Shown: positions 24,483 to 33,670, counted from the first letter of the stretch. The stretch: 64,000 bases of DNA from Sulfuricystis thermophila (GCF_004323595.1 NZ_AP019373.1:1240001-1304000), one strand, 5' to 3'. Notes: generated by a model from the letters alone, not told the origin. Made by a program: numbers and translations.

Positions 24483-25982
24483 TCACAATTCGTAATCCTG
24501 CACACCAGGGTCGATCGTCACCAGCAGCGCCTGGATCAGCATGACCACATCCGTTTTGTTGCGGGCGTCGATTTCGAACACCGGTGGCTTGATTTTGGGT
24601 ACACGTGCTTCGTCGAGCAGGAAACGGTAATAGCTCTCCAGGTCGTGAGGTTGGTCGAGCGCCATGAAATTGACGCCGATGACGATTTTCGTCGCTGAGC
24701 CGACGGCATCGGCACACCATTTCAGATAAAACGCCAGATCGTCGAGCGGCGAAGGGCGCGAGTTGTCGATCAGGATCACCAGCCCCAAGACGCCCTTTTT
24801 GAGGATTTCCCACATGAAATCGAAACGCTCCTGCCCTGGTGCGCCATACAGATGGACTCGCTCGTTTGGCCCGATGTTCATGATGCCGTAGTCGAACGCG
24901 ACGGTGGTCTTCTCCTTTCTCGATCGGGTCATGTCAGAGGCAGTCTGATCGGTGCCGACCACGGGCACATCGCTCAAGGCGCCGATGGCAGTCGTCTTCC
25001 CGACACCGACCGGCCCAATGAACAGGATCTTGTGGTTGCGCATGTGCTGGCGCGGCACATACGGCACGATGGTCGAGGTCACCGCGCCAGCGGCCTCGCC
25101 AGTTTCAAGCTGGGCGAGAACCGCACCGACACTCGCTGGCCGCTGCTCCGGACGCAGCGCCAGCAGGCTGTCGATGATTTCAAGAAAGCCAGATGAATAA
25201 CGGCCTGCCGCGATTTTCGCCAAAGGCGCCATGGGATCCGGCAGCCCCTGCTCTACCGCCAACAAGCGGGTTTTCGCATCCACGGGCCGCTTGCCGGTGA
25301 TGCAACGCCGCAGGGTCGCCCCCAAGGCATAGAGATCCGACCACGGCCCCTGCACTCCACCATCCTCATATTGTTCGAGCGGCGCATAACCAGGCGTCAA
25401 TGCGCAGTAACCGTAGTTCGTGGCGGCGCCGAACTCAAGTTTCGCCGCACCGAAATCGATCAGTAACGGCACCCCGTCCTGGCGGATATAAATATTGCCC
25501 GGTTTGATGTCGCGATGCAGATATTTCTGGGCATGGATGGCGCGCAATCCTTCCAGCAAGGGTACGAAAATGCCGCGCAGCCAGGTTTCATCGAAACCCT
25601 CTTTCCGGCTGCGAGCAATCATCGCCAGCGTCGTTCCTTCCTCGTAATCCATCACGAAATAGGCCGTGCCATGCGCGTTGAAGTAACGCGAAATACGCAC
25701 GATGTTCGGATGCTTGAGGCGGGCGAGGATGCGTGCCTCGCTGACGAAGGCTTCGAGGCCGAAGTGGTAAAGCTCTTCGTCTGCCGCCGATTTGAGCGTG
25801 ACACGTTCGCCTTTGCGTATCGCCAGGTCAGCCGGAAAGTATTCCTTGATCGCTACCGGGATGTTCAGGTGCGTGTCCCAGCCCCGGTAAGTGATGCCGA
25901 AGGCACCGACGCCCAGCACGCCGTCGATACGGTATTCGTGCAGCAGTGTGCCTGGCGGCAAGGCATGGGCGGCTTGGCTCAT
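24483..25982 (-). CDS. Ser/Thr protein kinase fused to MglA-like small GTPase
   Basis: The 499-residue fusion has two parts. Residues 12-290 are a Hanks-type kinase: G-loop GVLGVGAFGITYRG, ATP-lysine Lys46 (VAIKEYFP), HRDIKPGN with catalytic Asp158, DFG with Asp177, and PGYAPLEQY in place of APE. Residues about 315-495 are a Ras-like GTPase of the Roadblock-linked family: GPVGVGKT (323-330), GAPGQERF (380-387) and LVILIDNSRP. Both active centres look complete. The start at 25982 overlaps the stop of the upstream gene (ATGA). The kinase could act on partners in the cluster while the GTPase works with the Roadblock protein. This domain order is rare to my knowledge. Confidence 0.88.
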   Translation of the reverse strand: MSQAAHALPPGTLLHEYRIDGVLGVGAFGITYRGWDTHLNIPVAIKEYFPADLAIRKGERVTLKSAADEELYHFGLEAFVSEARILARLKHPNIVRISRYFNAHGTAYFVMDYEEGTTLAMIARSRKEGFDETWLRGIFVPLLEGLRAIHAQKYLHRDIKPGNIYIRQDGVPLLIDFGAAKLEFGAATNYGYCALTPGYAPLEQYEDGGVQGPWSDLYALGATLRRCITGKRPVDAKTRLLAVEQGLPDPMAPLAKIAAGRYSSGFLEIIDSLLALRPEQRPASVGAVLAQLETGEAAGAVTSTIVPYVPRQHMRNHKILFIGPVGVGKTTAIGALSDVPVVGTDQTASDMTRSRKEKTTVAFDYGIMNIGPNERVHLYGAPGQERFDFMWEILKKGVLGLVILIDNSRPSPLDDLAFYLKWCADAVGSATKIVIGVNFMALDQPHDLESYYRFLLDEARVPKIKPPVFEIDARNKTDVVMLIQALLVTIDPGVQDYEL

Positions 25983-27190
25983 CGCGTCATCAGCCCTTTC
26001 AGATAGTGCATGATGCGGCCGAGGAATTGGCGTTCTCCGTGTTCCGGCGGCGCTGGAGGCGGCTCGATCAGGTGATCGGCGGCGCGTTTGGCGAGATCGA
26101 GCAGGCCGATCGTGTGAGCACAGGCGCAAAATGCAAAGACGTGGCGTTGCGGAATCTGCAGGGCTTCGGCAACCCGGCCCATGCTCATCGGTTGCTCATT
26201 CAACAGTGCGGCGATGCGCATCGCATCCGGCAGTTCCAAGAGGCGGGTGAGGTTGGGCCAGTGTCGCAGATAGACCCGCACGTTCGGCGGCAGATTGGTC
26301 GGCAATCTGCCACGATAAGTCCAGGCCGCCACCTTCCAGAGCAGGACGTCCGGATGGACGGCCATCGGCCCCGGCGCGGAGGCGCCATTGCCTGGTAGTT
26401 TCTCGAAAAACAGCATCCCATCGGGAAACGCCACTTGGCTCAAACGCTGGAGCGAGGCATCGCCAACCGGCACGGCCACTGCTTGTCCGCGTGGATGAAA
26501 AATAGCAAGCGTGTTTTCTTTGTATCTGAGAGCGATCGGTTGATCGTCCTGCTTCGCTTCTGCGAGCACCATCTGCAGCGCTGCGAGCAAACGACCTTCG
26601 AGCGACAAGAACAGTTTGCTTACCTGTGCTTCGTCGTTGCAATCGATGTCTTCGGCCGTACCGCATACCGCTGAAAGATCCTTCCCGGGAGGAGTTGCCG
26701 GCGATTCGCCTGTCTCGGGTTCCCTTTGCTGCAGGCGCAAGGTGGGAATCCTTTGTGTCTTCTCCTCGCCTTCTGTTTCCGCCACCAGCCCCGGAGATGG
26801 AGCGACAACAGGCGCGGCGATCGAGGCTGATGTGGGCAGGGGTGGAGTTTTCTGCGAATCCGATTCGATCTGTTCGGCCAGTCGCCGAATGGTTTCGATC
26901 AGCTGTTCGATCCTGATTGGCTTGGCAATTGTTGCTGCGACGCCTTCCAGCTCGATGCCCGCGGCAGAAATGGCGATGGCCGGACAGGTGGGGCGTTTTT
27001 CATGAAATGCCTGCCAAAGCTCCCGGGCACCGACGCTATCGGCATCGATGATCACCAAGTCGGCTCTGCCACCATCGGCCAAGCGGGCCATGGCCTTCGC
27101 CGGTCCGGCAAAGGCCATCGCAAAGGTATTGCGCATCCGCTCATTGACACCCAACAGGTCGACCGTCAATGGCAGCGTCTTGCGTTTCAT
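25979..27190 (-). CDS. Receiver-like regulator with PATAN/winged-helix-like C-terminus
   Basis: The 403-residue protein has an N-terminal receiver-like domain (1-110): LVIIDADS where the phospho-acceptor Asp would sit, AIAISA, and IAKPIRIEQL with the conserved Lys-Pro. The usual acidic pocket is reduced, so it may not be phosphorylated. A proline-rich linker (115-180) leads to a C-terminal domain (about 200-385) with LPPNVRVYLRHWPNLTRLLELPDAMRIAALLNEQPMSMGRVAEAL. This resembles PatA/PATAN-type and winged-helix modules. Output is probably protein-protein interaction. The stop overlaps the kinase-GTPase ATG. Confidence 0.6.
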   Translation of the reverse strand: MKRKTLPLTVDLLGVNERMRNTFAMAFAGPAKAMARLADGGRADLVIIDADSVGARELWQAFHEKRPTCPAIAISAAGIELEGVAATIAKPIRIEQLIETIRRLAEQIESDSQKTPPLPTSASIAAPVVAPSPGLVAETEGEEKTQRIPTLRLQQREPETGESPATPPGKDLSAVCGTAEDIDCNDEAQVSKLFLSLEGRLLAALQMVLAEAKQDDQPIALRYKENTLAIFHPRGQAVAVPVGDASLQRLSQVAFPDGMLFFEKLPGNGASAPGPMAVHPDVLLWKVAAWTYRGRLPTNLPPNVRVYLRHWPNLTRLLELPDAMRIAALLNEQPMSMGRVAEALQIPQRHVFAFCACAHTIGLLDLAKRAADHLIEPPPAPPEHGERQFLGRIMHYLKGLMTR

Positions 27191-27196
27191 GACAGC

Positions 27197-27880
27197 TTAG
27201 CGGGAAACATCAGTGGCTTCCCAGAGAGGGCGCACGGCTTCTGGCAGTGGCTCGATCTGTTTTCTCATGCTCGTCATTGCCGAGTAATCGCGTGCGCGTC
27301 GGTAGATGTCCAGCAAAAGACGCGTCGCCCCGACGTCGCCCGGATTGGCTGGCAGGTATTTTTCGAGCAAAGAGCGTGCCTCATCGACTTGCCCGGCCTC
27401 CAAATGATCCAGCGCCTCGGCCAACAGTGTGGCATTCCCGCCCTCTGATTGACTTGTGGGGATTCCTCGATTGGCCTGACGGATCACGATGGCTGGGGGA
27501 AGAGGCCGGGACGCACCAGCGGATTGCCTCAACCCCTTCAGACTCTGGCTATCGAGCAGTGGAAAACACAGCGTGAGCAGGCGGGCGCGCAAGCCCGCTC
27601 CCCTGTCTCCCAACACGCGGAATAGATCCTGCAAAGCTTCCGCGGTAACCTTTTTTTGCCGGTACTCGCGGGCGAGCAATATGCGCCGGACGTGGGCGAG
27701 CAGATCGGCGGGCTGCCGCGCGATCCGGTGTTTGAGGAAGTCGAGATAACGTTCGGCATGCGCGGCGGACGGCAACACAGGGCAGAGCCTGCCGTGACAA
27801 TCGAAAAAAGCCGGTTGCCAGTCATCCAGCGGCGGAACGAACGGTTCGTAAATAGGCTTGTGGACCAATGACTCGTTCAT
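27197..27880 (-). CDS. TPR-containing uncharacterised protein
   Basis: The 227-residue protein has helical repeats in its C-terminal third (LLAEALDHLEAGQVDEARSLLEKYLPANPGDVGATRLLLDIYRRARDYSAMTSM), in the style of FimV/TPR scaffold tails. The N-terminal two-thirds, including PLDDWQPAFFDCHGRLCPVLP and LADLLAHVRRILLAREY, are not assigned. It is the first gene of the cluster, 6 bp before the receiver-like gene, and begins 48 bp from the end of the ankyrin gene. The TATATT at 27889-27894 is close to the ATG and could be a -10 box. The cluster start is inferred from the strand and spacing. Confidence 0.6.
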   Translation of the reverse strand: MNESLVHKPIYEPFVPPLDDWQPAFFDCHGRLCPVLPSAAHAERYLDFLKHRIARQPADLLAHVRRILLAREYRQKKVTAEALQDLFRVLGDRGAGLRARLLTLCFPLLDSQSLKGLRQSAGASRPLPPAIVIRQANRGIPTSQSEGGNATLLAEALDHLEAGQVDEARSLLEKYLPANPGDVGATRLLLDIYRRARDYSAMTSMRKQIEPLPEAVRPLWEATDVSR

Positions 27881-27928
27881 AAATTGGAAATATAAGCGAA
27901 ACCCTTTCAGCTGATAAGGTTTTTTTCA

Positions 27929-28573
27929 TCAGCGAGCCCCGGCTCGTTGCAAAAACTCGACGATCTCGGTGTGATTCGCCTTACGGGCCATGTCGAGCGC
28001 AGTGCCTTCCTGGCTGTCGATTTCGTTGAGCTCCGCGCCGGCACCGACGAGCAGACGCACCATTTCCAGATGACCGCGTTTGGCCGCCAGCATCAAGGCG
28101 GTGGAGCCGTTTGGGGCCACGGCATTCACCTGTGCGCCGGCGGCCAACAAAAGCGCGGCGATTCGCGGGCGGTTTTCGAAGGCGGCGTAATGCAGCGCCG
28201 TCCAGCCCGGCGTGTTCGGATCGGCCTTGCGGTCGAGCAGCAGTTTGGCAACCGCCTCATGGCCGCGCAGGGTGGCGAGCATCAATGCGGTGTCGCCGTA
28301 ACGGTTGCGGCGGTTGGGGTTGGCACGGTTGTCGAGCAGAAAGCGCGCCAGTTCCAGATTGTTTTCGCGGGCGGCGATCATCAGCAGCGTGTTGCCCTGG
28401 GCATCGGTGGTATTGACATCCATGCCGCGCCGCAACAGGTCGATCACCTTGTCGGTCTCGTTCTGCTCGGCCGCGTGCAGGATGTCTTCATACACGCCGG
28501 CGACGGCGGGAAAGACAAGCAAGACATGCACGAGTAACAGGATCAGGTATTTTTTCATCGGCTGCGCTCTCAT
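27929..28573 (-). CDS. Secreted/periplasmic ankyrin-repeat protein
   Basis: The 214-residue protein has an N-terminal signal sequence (KKYLILLLVHVLLVFPAVAG, cleavage expected after VAG) followed by about five ankyrin repeats (residues 35-205), with motifs such as GNTLLMIAARENNLELARFLL, GDTALMLATLRGHEAVAKLLL and GWTALHYAAFENRPRIAALLL. Ankyrin proteins of this kind often occur beside catalases or in stress operons, but here it is the last gene of the mltG-tmk-holB-tatD operon. The ATG at 28573 overlaps the tatD stop (ATGA); an internal ATG five codons later would also leave a good signal peptide. The binding partner is unknown. Confidence 0.88.
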   Translation of the reverse strand: MRAQPMKKYLILLLVHVLLVFPAVAGVYEDILHAAEQNETDKVIDLLRRGMDVNTTDAQGNTLLMIAARENNLELARFLLDNRANPNRRNRYGDTALMLATLRGHEAVAKLLLDRKADPNTPGWTALHYAAFENRPRIAALLLAAGAQVNAVAPNGSTALMLAAKRGHLEMVRLLVGAGAELNEIDSQEGTALDMARKANHTEIVEFLQRAGAR

Positions 28574-29352
28574 CGGCTGGCATGGCTGAAAAGCTTAAAG
28601 AAATTCTCGGTCGTGGCTGCACAGATCGCATCGAGGTCCTGCCCGCGCAGCCGGGCGATCTCTTCGCCGACAAACCGCACATAGGCAGGCTGATTCACCT
28701 TGCCACGGTAGGGCACCGGAGCGAGATAGGGGGCATCGGTTTCGACGAGCATCCGGTCGAGCGGCACCATTTTTGCGACTTCCTTGAGTTCGAGCGCATT
28801 TTTGAAGGTGACGATGCCCGAGAACGAGATGTAAAACCCGAGATCGAGCGCGGCGCGGGCGATCTCGGCGCTTTCGGTGAAGCAATGGAAGACGCCGCCG
28901 ACCGCCTCTCCCCCCTCCTCTTTCAAGATGCCCAGAGTATCGGCCGCGGCCGAGCGGGTGTGGATGATCAGCGGCTTGCCGCAGATCCGGGCGGCGCGGA
29001 TGTGGGTACGAAAACGCTCGCGTTGCCACTCCAGATCACCCTTGAGGCGATAATAATCGAGACCGGTTTCGCCAATTGCCACGACCTTCGGATCATTGGC
29101 AAGTTCGGTCAAAGCTGAGATATCCGGTTCTCGTGCCGAAGATTCCGTATCCGGATGCACACCGACAGCGGCAAAGAGGTTGGGCGCCGAACGGACGAGC
29201 GCCAGCATCGCCGGAAAACGCTCCAAGGTGACGCCGGCGCACAGCGCCCAGCCGACGCCCGCCTGCGCCATGGCGGCCAGAAGGCTGTCGAGATTTCCCG
29301 CAAGCTCGGGAAAATCGAGGTGGCAATGGGAATCGACGAGCGGCGTGTTCAT
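28570..29352 (-). CDS. tatD: TatD-family DNase / metal-dependent hydrolase
   Basis: The 260-residue protein is standard for TatD/YcfH. Metal ligands are visible: HCH in DSHCHLDF (residue 7-13), Glu in IGETGLDYYR, His in LIIHTRSA, HCFTE and ETDAPYLAP. TatD family members are 3'-5' exonucleases or deoxyribonucleases in the cytosol. The start ATG at 29352 ([10 protein letters not shown]) overlaps the holB stop and is preferred over a longer open frame upstream that shows no homology. The next gene (ankyrin) overlaps its stop. Confidence 0.93.
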   Translation of the reverse strand: MNTPLVDSHCHLDFPELAGNLDSLLAAMAQAGVGWALCAGVTLERFPAMLALVRSAPNLFAAVGVHPDTESSAREPDISALTELANDPKVVAIGETGLDYYRLKGDLEWQRERFRTHIRAARICGKPLIIHTRSAAADTLGILKEEGGEAVGGVFHCFTESAEIARAALDLGFYISFSGIVTFKNALELKEVAKMVPLDRMLVETDAPYLAPVPYRGKVNQPAYVRFVGEEIARLRGQDLDAICAATTENFFKLFSHASR

Positions 29353-30362
29353 GAATTGAGCGGCTTGAATGCTCGCACGCAAAGGTCTTCGAGAAAGAGT
29401 CGCGGATTGAGTGGGTGATTGGCCCAGGCGCGTAATTGGGCTATTTGCTGTTGGGCGCGGACCAATGCGGGCAACGTGGTTTTCTGTGCGAGTGGCGCAA
29501 TGGCATTGCGGTCGAAATAGCGTGGTGCGTGGCCGACCCGGCACATGCCAAGGTCGTGGAGCCATTTTTGCACGGTGACGACCAGATCCTCGATGCTGAG
29601 CCCTGCACCCTCTTTCACGAGCCCTTCCCAGCGCGCCGCGAGCGCGAGCGGTTCGACAGGCCGCTCCAAATCATTCACCAACTTTTCCAGGGCCTTCAGT
29701 CGGCCGCTGCGAACGGCATCGAAGAGCTGGAGCGGGGCATGACCAAAAAATGGCAGCCATTTCGCCTCCCCTGCAAGTTTTTGCTCTTCCAGCCAACGCC
29801 GGCTTTGTTCGAGGGGCTGAGGGCCGAACATCACGCGCCGCGAACGGCTCAGGAGGGTCGGCAAGAGATTGCGCCATCGATGAGAAATCATTATGAAATA
29901 AAAAGATGGAGAAGGTTCTTCGAGTATCTTGAGAAGAGAGTTCGCCACGATCGGGTTCATTGCTTCGGCTGGATCGATCACGCACACACGCGCGCCGCCG
30001 CGATGGCCACCGACGTGGAAGAAGTCTTCCAGCTCGCGGATCTGCTGGATGCGAATCTGGCGACTGGCTTTTTTCTTTTCCGCTTCACCCTGGTTTTCGC
30101 CCTCCTCGGCCGCGCTGTCGGCTTCGGGCTGCACGAGCCGAAAGTCTGGATGCTGGCCATTGGCCATCATCACGCAGGAAGGGCAGCGACCACAGGCAGG
30201 CTCATGGGCGCCACGCGGCGTTTCACAAAGAAGCCGGGCCGCCAATGCTTCCGCCAGTTCCCGTTTCCCAACCCCGGCCGGACCAGCAAACAGCAGGGCA
30301 TGGGGCAGGCGCACCCCCTCGCCCGTCAGACTTCTCCAGATCTGATCATTCAATATCATCAA
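29349..30362 (-). CDS. holB: DNA polymerase III delta' subunit
   Basis: This 337-residue AAA+ clamp-loader subunit contains [15 protein letters not shown] (P-loop-like, near 27), a zinc finger [18 protein letters not shown] (about 48-65), and the DnaX-family helix region [18 protein letters not shown]. The stop overlaps the tatD start and the start overlaps tmk's stop, so tmk-holB-tatD are coupled. A PilZ gene, often present between holB and tatD in related genomes, is absent here. Confidence 0.95.
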   Translation of the reverse strand: MMILNDQIWRSLTGEGVRLPHALLFAGPAGVGKRELAEALAARLLCETPRGAHEPACGRCPSCVMMANGQHPDFRLVQPEADSAAEEGENQGEAEKKKASRQIRIQQIRELEDFFHVGGHRGGARVCVIDPAEAMNPIVANSLLKILEEPSPSFYFIMISHRWRNLLPTLLSRSRRVMFGPQPLEQSRRWLEEQKLAGEAKWLPFFGHAPLQLFDAVRSGRLKALEKLVNDLERPVEPLALAARWEGLVKEGAGLSIEDLVVTVQKWLHDLGMCRVGHAPRYFDRNAIAPLAQKTTLPALVRAQQQIAQLRAWANHPLNPRLFLEDLCVRAFKPLNS

Positions 30363-30973
30363 TAAGTTGAGAATATATTTTCAAGTTCATTCTGAATACG
30401 TGCACAGTTCATACGGGCATCGATCACCTTCACCCGCTCGGGCATCTGTCGCGCCCGGTCGAGGTAGGCGGCGCGCACGCGCTCGTGGAAATCTCGCTGC
30501 TCCTGTTCAAAACGGTCGAGCTGCCGTGCGGCGCCGGCTATGCGCTGCATCGCGATCTCGACCGGCAGATCGAACAGGAGCGTCAGATCGGGCTGGAAAC
30601 CACCTTGTACCCAGTTTTCCAGTTGCTGGATCTTGTCGTGGGACAGACCCCGCCCGCCGCCCTGGTAGGCGAAGCTCGCATCGGTGAAACGATCGCAGAC
30701 CACCCAGTCGCCGCGCTCGAGGGCCGGCCAGATCACCCGCTCGAGATGTTCGCGACGGGCGGCGAACATCAGAAGAGCCTCGGTTTCGAGATGCATCGGC
30801 TCGCTAAGTAACAGTTCTCGCAGCTTCTCCCCCAGCGGCGTGCCGCCCGGCTCACGCGTCTGGACGACGGTACGCCCGCGGCTACGCAGGAAATCGACCA
30901 GCCAGGCGAGATGCGTGCTCTTGCCGGCGCCGTCGATGCCTTCGAGCGTGATGAATTTGCCCCTTCCCGTCAC
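30359..30973 (-). CDS. tmk: Thymidylate kinase
   Basis: The 204-residue dTMP kinase has P-loop [11 protein letters not shown] (11-21), the [11 protein letters not shown] loop and [17 protein letters not shown] with the DR(Y/F) motif. It phosphorylates dTMP to dTDP for DNA synthesis. Overlapping stop and start with holB and mltG place it in the operon. Confidence 0.96.
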   Translation of the reverse strand: MTGRGKFITLEGIDGAGKSTHLAWLVDFLRSRGRTVVQTREPGGTPLGEKLRELLLSEPMHLETEALLMFAARREHLERVIWPALERGDWVVCDRFTDASFAYQGGGRGLSHDKIQQLENWVQGGFQPDLTLLFDLPVEIAMQRIAGAARQLDRFEQEQRDFHERVRAAYLDRARQMPERVKVIDARMNCARIQNELENIFSTY

Positions 30974-31974
30974 TTTTTTCCCAACTGGTATTTGGCTACC
31001 GCGCGATTATGCTCCTCCAACGTGCGCGAAAACACGCTGGAACCATCCCCGCGGGCGACGAAGTAGAGGAAATCGGTCTTCGGGGGATGCAGTGCCGCAT
31101 CGATCGCGGCCATGCCCGGCAGACAGATCGGCGTCGGTGGCAAGCCGCTGCGGGTATAAGTGTTCCAGGGGGTGTCGGCCTCTAGATCGCGCTTCCTCAA
31201 GTTTCCGTCGAATTTCTCGCCGAGGCCGTAAATCACGGTTGGGTCGGTCTGCAACGGCATGCCGAGTTTGAGACGATTGACGAACACCGAGGCGATCTTG
31301 CCGCGGTCGACGGCGAGGCCGGTTTCCTTTTCGATGATCGAGGCCATGATCAGCGCCTCGCCTGGGTTACGATAAGGCACTGAAGGATCGCGATTTTCCC
31401 AGGCGCTGGCCAAGCGGCGCTCCATGGCGCGGTAGGCGCGCCGATAGATGTCGAGATCGCTCGAACGACGGGCGAACAGGTAGGTATCCGGGAAGAAGCG
31501 GCCTTCGGGATGCGTTTCGGTCGCGCCGATGCGCTGCAGGATCTCGGTTTCGGTCAGCTCCTTGCTGTCGTGACGCAGATCGGGATGGGCGTCGATCAAC
31601 CTGCGCATGTCCCGGAAAGTCTTTCCCTCGACGATGACGATCTGGCTCTGGGTCACGTCGCCGGCGGTGAGCTTTTCGAGCAGTTGCCATGCCGTGATGC
31701 CAGCGCCGATTTCGTAAGCGCCGGCCTGGATGTTACGGTCGCGGCCGGCCAGCCGGCCGAGCAGCGCGAATTGCCACGGCCGGATGCCGACACCGGCCTC
31801 TGCCATCACCTGAGCCGCCCCTTTGAGTCCAAGACCGGGACGGATGTCGAAATCCACCACCCCGTCGGGGTTGAGTTGCAAGGGGATGGCCGCAGATGCG
31901 AACCAGGCCAGCCAGCCGGCGAAAGCCGCCGCGAGCAGGAAGGCCAGCCATAATAAGCGTTTGAGCAGTCGCAT
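30970..31974 (-). CDS. mltG: Endolytic murein transglycosylase MltG
   Basis: The 334-residue YceG/MltG protein has an N-terminal membrane anchor ([19 protein letters not shown], residues 7-25), a LysM-like region, and the catalytic Glu in [10 protein letters not shown] (about 224), with [21 protein letters not shown] towards the C-terminus. It cleaves nascent glycan strands at the inner membrane, which sets glycan chain length. The gene heads the mltG-tmk-holB-tatD-ankyrin operon. A diverged repeat copy (31689-31712) lies inside and encodes EIGAGITA, which is natural family sequence in part. Confidence 0.93.
   Translation of the reverse strand: MRLLKRLLWLAFLLAAAFAGWLAWFASAAIPLQLNPDGVVDFDIRPGLGLKGAAQVMAEAGVGIRPWQFALLGRLAGRDRNIQAGAYEIGAGITAWQLLEKLTAGDVTQSQIVIVEGKTFRDMRRLIDAHPDLRHDSKELTETEILQRIGATETHPEGRFFPDTYLFARRSSDLDIYRRAYRAMERRLASAWENRDPSVPYRNPGEALIMASIIEKETGLAVDRGKIASVFVNRLKLGMPLQTDPTVIYGLGEKFDGNLRKRDLEADTPWNTYTRSGLPPTPICLPGMAAIDAALHPPKTDFLYFVARGDGSSVFSRTLEEHNRAVAKYQLGKK
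31689..31712 (-). repeat. Diverged match to the dispersed repeat (inside mltG)
   Basis: GCCGT, then GATG, then CCAGCGCCGATTT: one base shorter than the others and with a changed first base. In mltG the encoded [13 protein letters not shown] also fits the protein family, so this could be a chance match. Confidence 0.4.
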
Positions 31975-32017
31975 ACGAGGCGGCTATGATAGCCGCTTCA
32001 ATGATTGGGGATTTTGC

Positions 32018-32899
32018 ATGAGCCAGAGTACCTTCATTCCGCTTTCCGACCACGGCTTGATCCGCGCCAGCGGCGAGGAAGCCGCAAGCTTCCTGCACAA
32101 CCTGCTGACCAACGACATCAACCACCTGCCGACCAATGGCGCGCGTCATGCGGCACTGTGCACCGCCAAGGGCCGCATGATCGCCAGCTTCCTGATCTGG
32201 CGCGAGGGTCCGGATTTTCTTCTGCTGCTCTCGGCCGACATCCTGCCGGGTATCCTGAAGAAACTCTCGATGTACATCCTGCGCAGCAAGGTCAAGCTGA
32301 GCGACGTCAGCGCTGAGCGCAAGCTGATCGGCGTGCTTGGCGGCGACATCGGTCCGGCCGAGCCGATGACGACCGCGCCATGGGAAGGCGGCACGGTAAT
32401 CCGCCTCGATGCCGGACGGGCGGTCCTCGCCCTTCCCGCCGGTGCCGACCTGCCGGCAGCAGAACAGAGCGGCGAACTCGCCCGATGGCATCTGGCCGAG
32501 ATTCGCGCCGGCATCCCACGCATCGTGGCGGCGACGCAGGAGCTGTTTACCCCGCAGATGGTCAATTACGAGCTGCCGGCCGTCGGTGGCGTCAGTTTCC
32601 AGAAGGGCTGTTATCCTGGCCAGGAAATCGTCGCCCGCACGCAATATCTCGGCAAGGTCAAACGCCGCATGTATCGGGTAAGGCTCGATCGGGCCTTTCC
32701 GCCGGGCACGAACGTCTTCACGCCCGAAGCGGGCGACCAGCACTGCGGCAGCATCGTGCTGTGCGCGCCGGCACCCGAAGGCGGTTTCGAGGCGCTGCTC
32801 GTCGTGCAGTCCTCGGGCATGGAAGCCGATGCCGTGCATGTCGGGTCGCCCGACGGTCCGAAAGCCGAACGCCTGCCTCTGCCCTATACCGTGGACTGA
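32018..32899 (+). CDS. ygfZ: Folate-binding Fe-S cluster repair protein YgfZ
   Basis: This 293-residue glycine cleavage T/dimethylglycine-like protein has the YgfZ signature KGCYPGQEIVART near residue 205. YgfZ supports Fe-S enzyme activity (for example MiaB) in a folate-dependent manner. The chosen ATG at 32018 (MSQSTFIPLS) follows 43 bp after the divergent mltG start; the longer open frame upstream runs across mltG and has no family similarity. The next gene starts 3 bp after its stop. Confidence 0.93.
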   Translation: MSQSTFIPLSDHGLIRASGEEAASFLHNLLTNDINHLPTNGARHAALCTAKGRMIASFLIWREGPDFLLLLSADILPGILKKLSMYILRSKVKLSDVSAERKLIGVLGGDIGPAEPMTTAPWEGGTVIRLDAGRAVLALPAGADLPAAEQSGELARWHLAEIRAGIPRIVAATQELFTPQMVNYELPAVGGVSFQKGCYPGQEIVARTQYLGKVKRRMYRVRLDRAFPPGTNVFTPEAGDQHCGSIVLCAPAPEGGFEALLVVQSSGMEADAVHVGSPDGPKAERLPLPYTVD

Positions 32900-32902
32900 G
32901 TC

Positions 32903-33670
32903 ATGTGCCTGATCCTCGTCGCCTGGCATGCCCATTCCGAGTTCCCGCTCGTGGTGGCGGCCAACCGTGACGAGTTTCATGTGCGGGCCACCGCACCGGC
33001 GGCCTTCTGGGAAGATCACCCACAGGTGCTCGCCGGTCGTGACCTCGCTGGTGGCGGCACCTGGCTGGGCATCACGCGGGCGGGGCGTTTCGCGGCGCTG
33101 ACCAATTTTCGCGATCCGGCCAATCATCAGCCCTATGCACCGTCACGCGGTCGTCTGGTCGCCGATTTCCTCTGCGGCGAAGCCGACATCGATGCCTATC
33201 TCGATACCCTCGCACCCGATGATTACAACGGCTTCAACCTGCTGCTCGGCGACGGTCGGCGGCTGGTCGCCTTCAGCAACGTGACGCACGAGCGCCACGA
33301 GCTGGCGCCGGGACTCTACGGCCTGTCGAACGCGCTGCTCGACACGCCCTGGCCGAAAGTCGGCGCTGGCAAGACGGCACTGGAAGCCGCGCTGGCCCAT
33401 CTTCCCGACGAACACAGGCTGTGGGCATTGCTGCGCGACGACCGCACCCACCCTGATCACACACTGCCCGCCACCGGCGTGCCGCTCGAATGGGAACGAC
33501 TCCTGTCGGCGGCCTTCATCCGGGGCACGGACTATGGGACGCGGAGCTCGACCGTGCTGACCGTGAGTGCCGGCGGCGTCGTGACTTTCGACGAGCAAAG
33601 CTGGCTGCCTGGCGGCGTGAAAGGCGAGCGGCGGCGCTATCGTTACGCGATGATTTCCACTACGGTGTAA
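32903..33670 (+). CDS. NRDE-family (TANGO2-like) protein
   Basis: The 255-residue protein begins MCLILVAW with the conserved Cys2 and contains the family motif AANRDEFHVRATAPAAFWED (N-R-D-E), GRDLAGGGTWLGITRAGRFAALTNFRDP and SSTVLTVSAGG near the end. NRDE proteins are related to Ntn hydrolases and to human TANGO2, whose proposed role is in haem handling; the enzymatic activity is not settled. It probably forms an operon with ygfZ (3-bp gap). It ends 28 bp inside the convergent L,D-transpeptidase gene. A dispersed repeat copy (33356-33380) encodes KVGAGKTA. Confidence 0.88.
   Translation: MCLILVAWHAHSEFPLVVAANRDEFHVRATAPAAFWEDHPQVLAGRDLAGGGTWLGITRAGRFAALTNFRDPANHQPYAPSRGRLVADFLCGEADIDAYLDTLAPDDYNGFNLLLGDGRRLVAFSNVTHERHELAPGLYGLSNALLDTPWPKVGAGKTALEAALAHLPDEHRLWALLRDDRTHPDHTLPATGVPLEWERLLSAAFIRGTDYGTRSSTVLTVSAGGVVTFDEQSWLPGGVKGERRRYRYAMISTTV
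33356..33380 (+). repeat. Dispersed 25-bp repeat, copy 6 (inside the NRDE gene)
   Basis: AAAGTCGGCGCTGG, then CAAG, then ACGGCAC: a clean match. It encodes KVGAGKTA, in the same frame as the copy at 51410. Confidence 0.8.

Noticed and set aside
28570-29565. Long N-terminal extension of tatD (start 29565), and similar long starts of ppdK, rdgC, ygfZ, tadA, malQ and cysM
   Set aside because: The extensions overlap neighbouring genes and lack family similarity. Internal starts with stop-start overlap or a family N-terminus were chosen.
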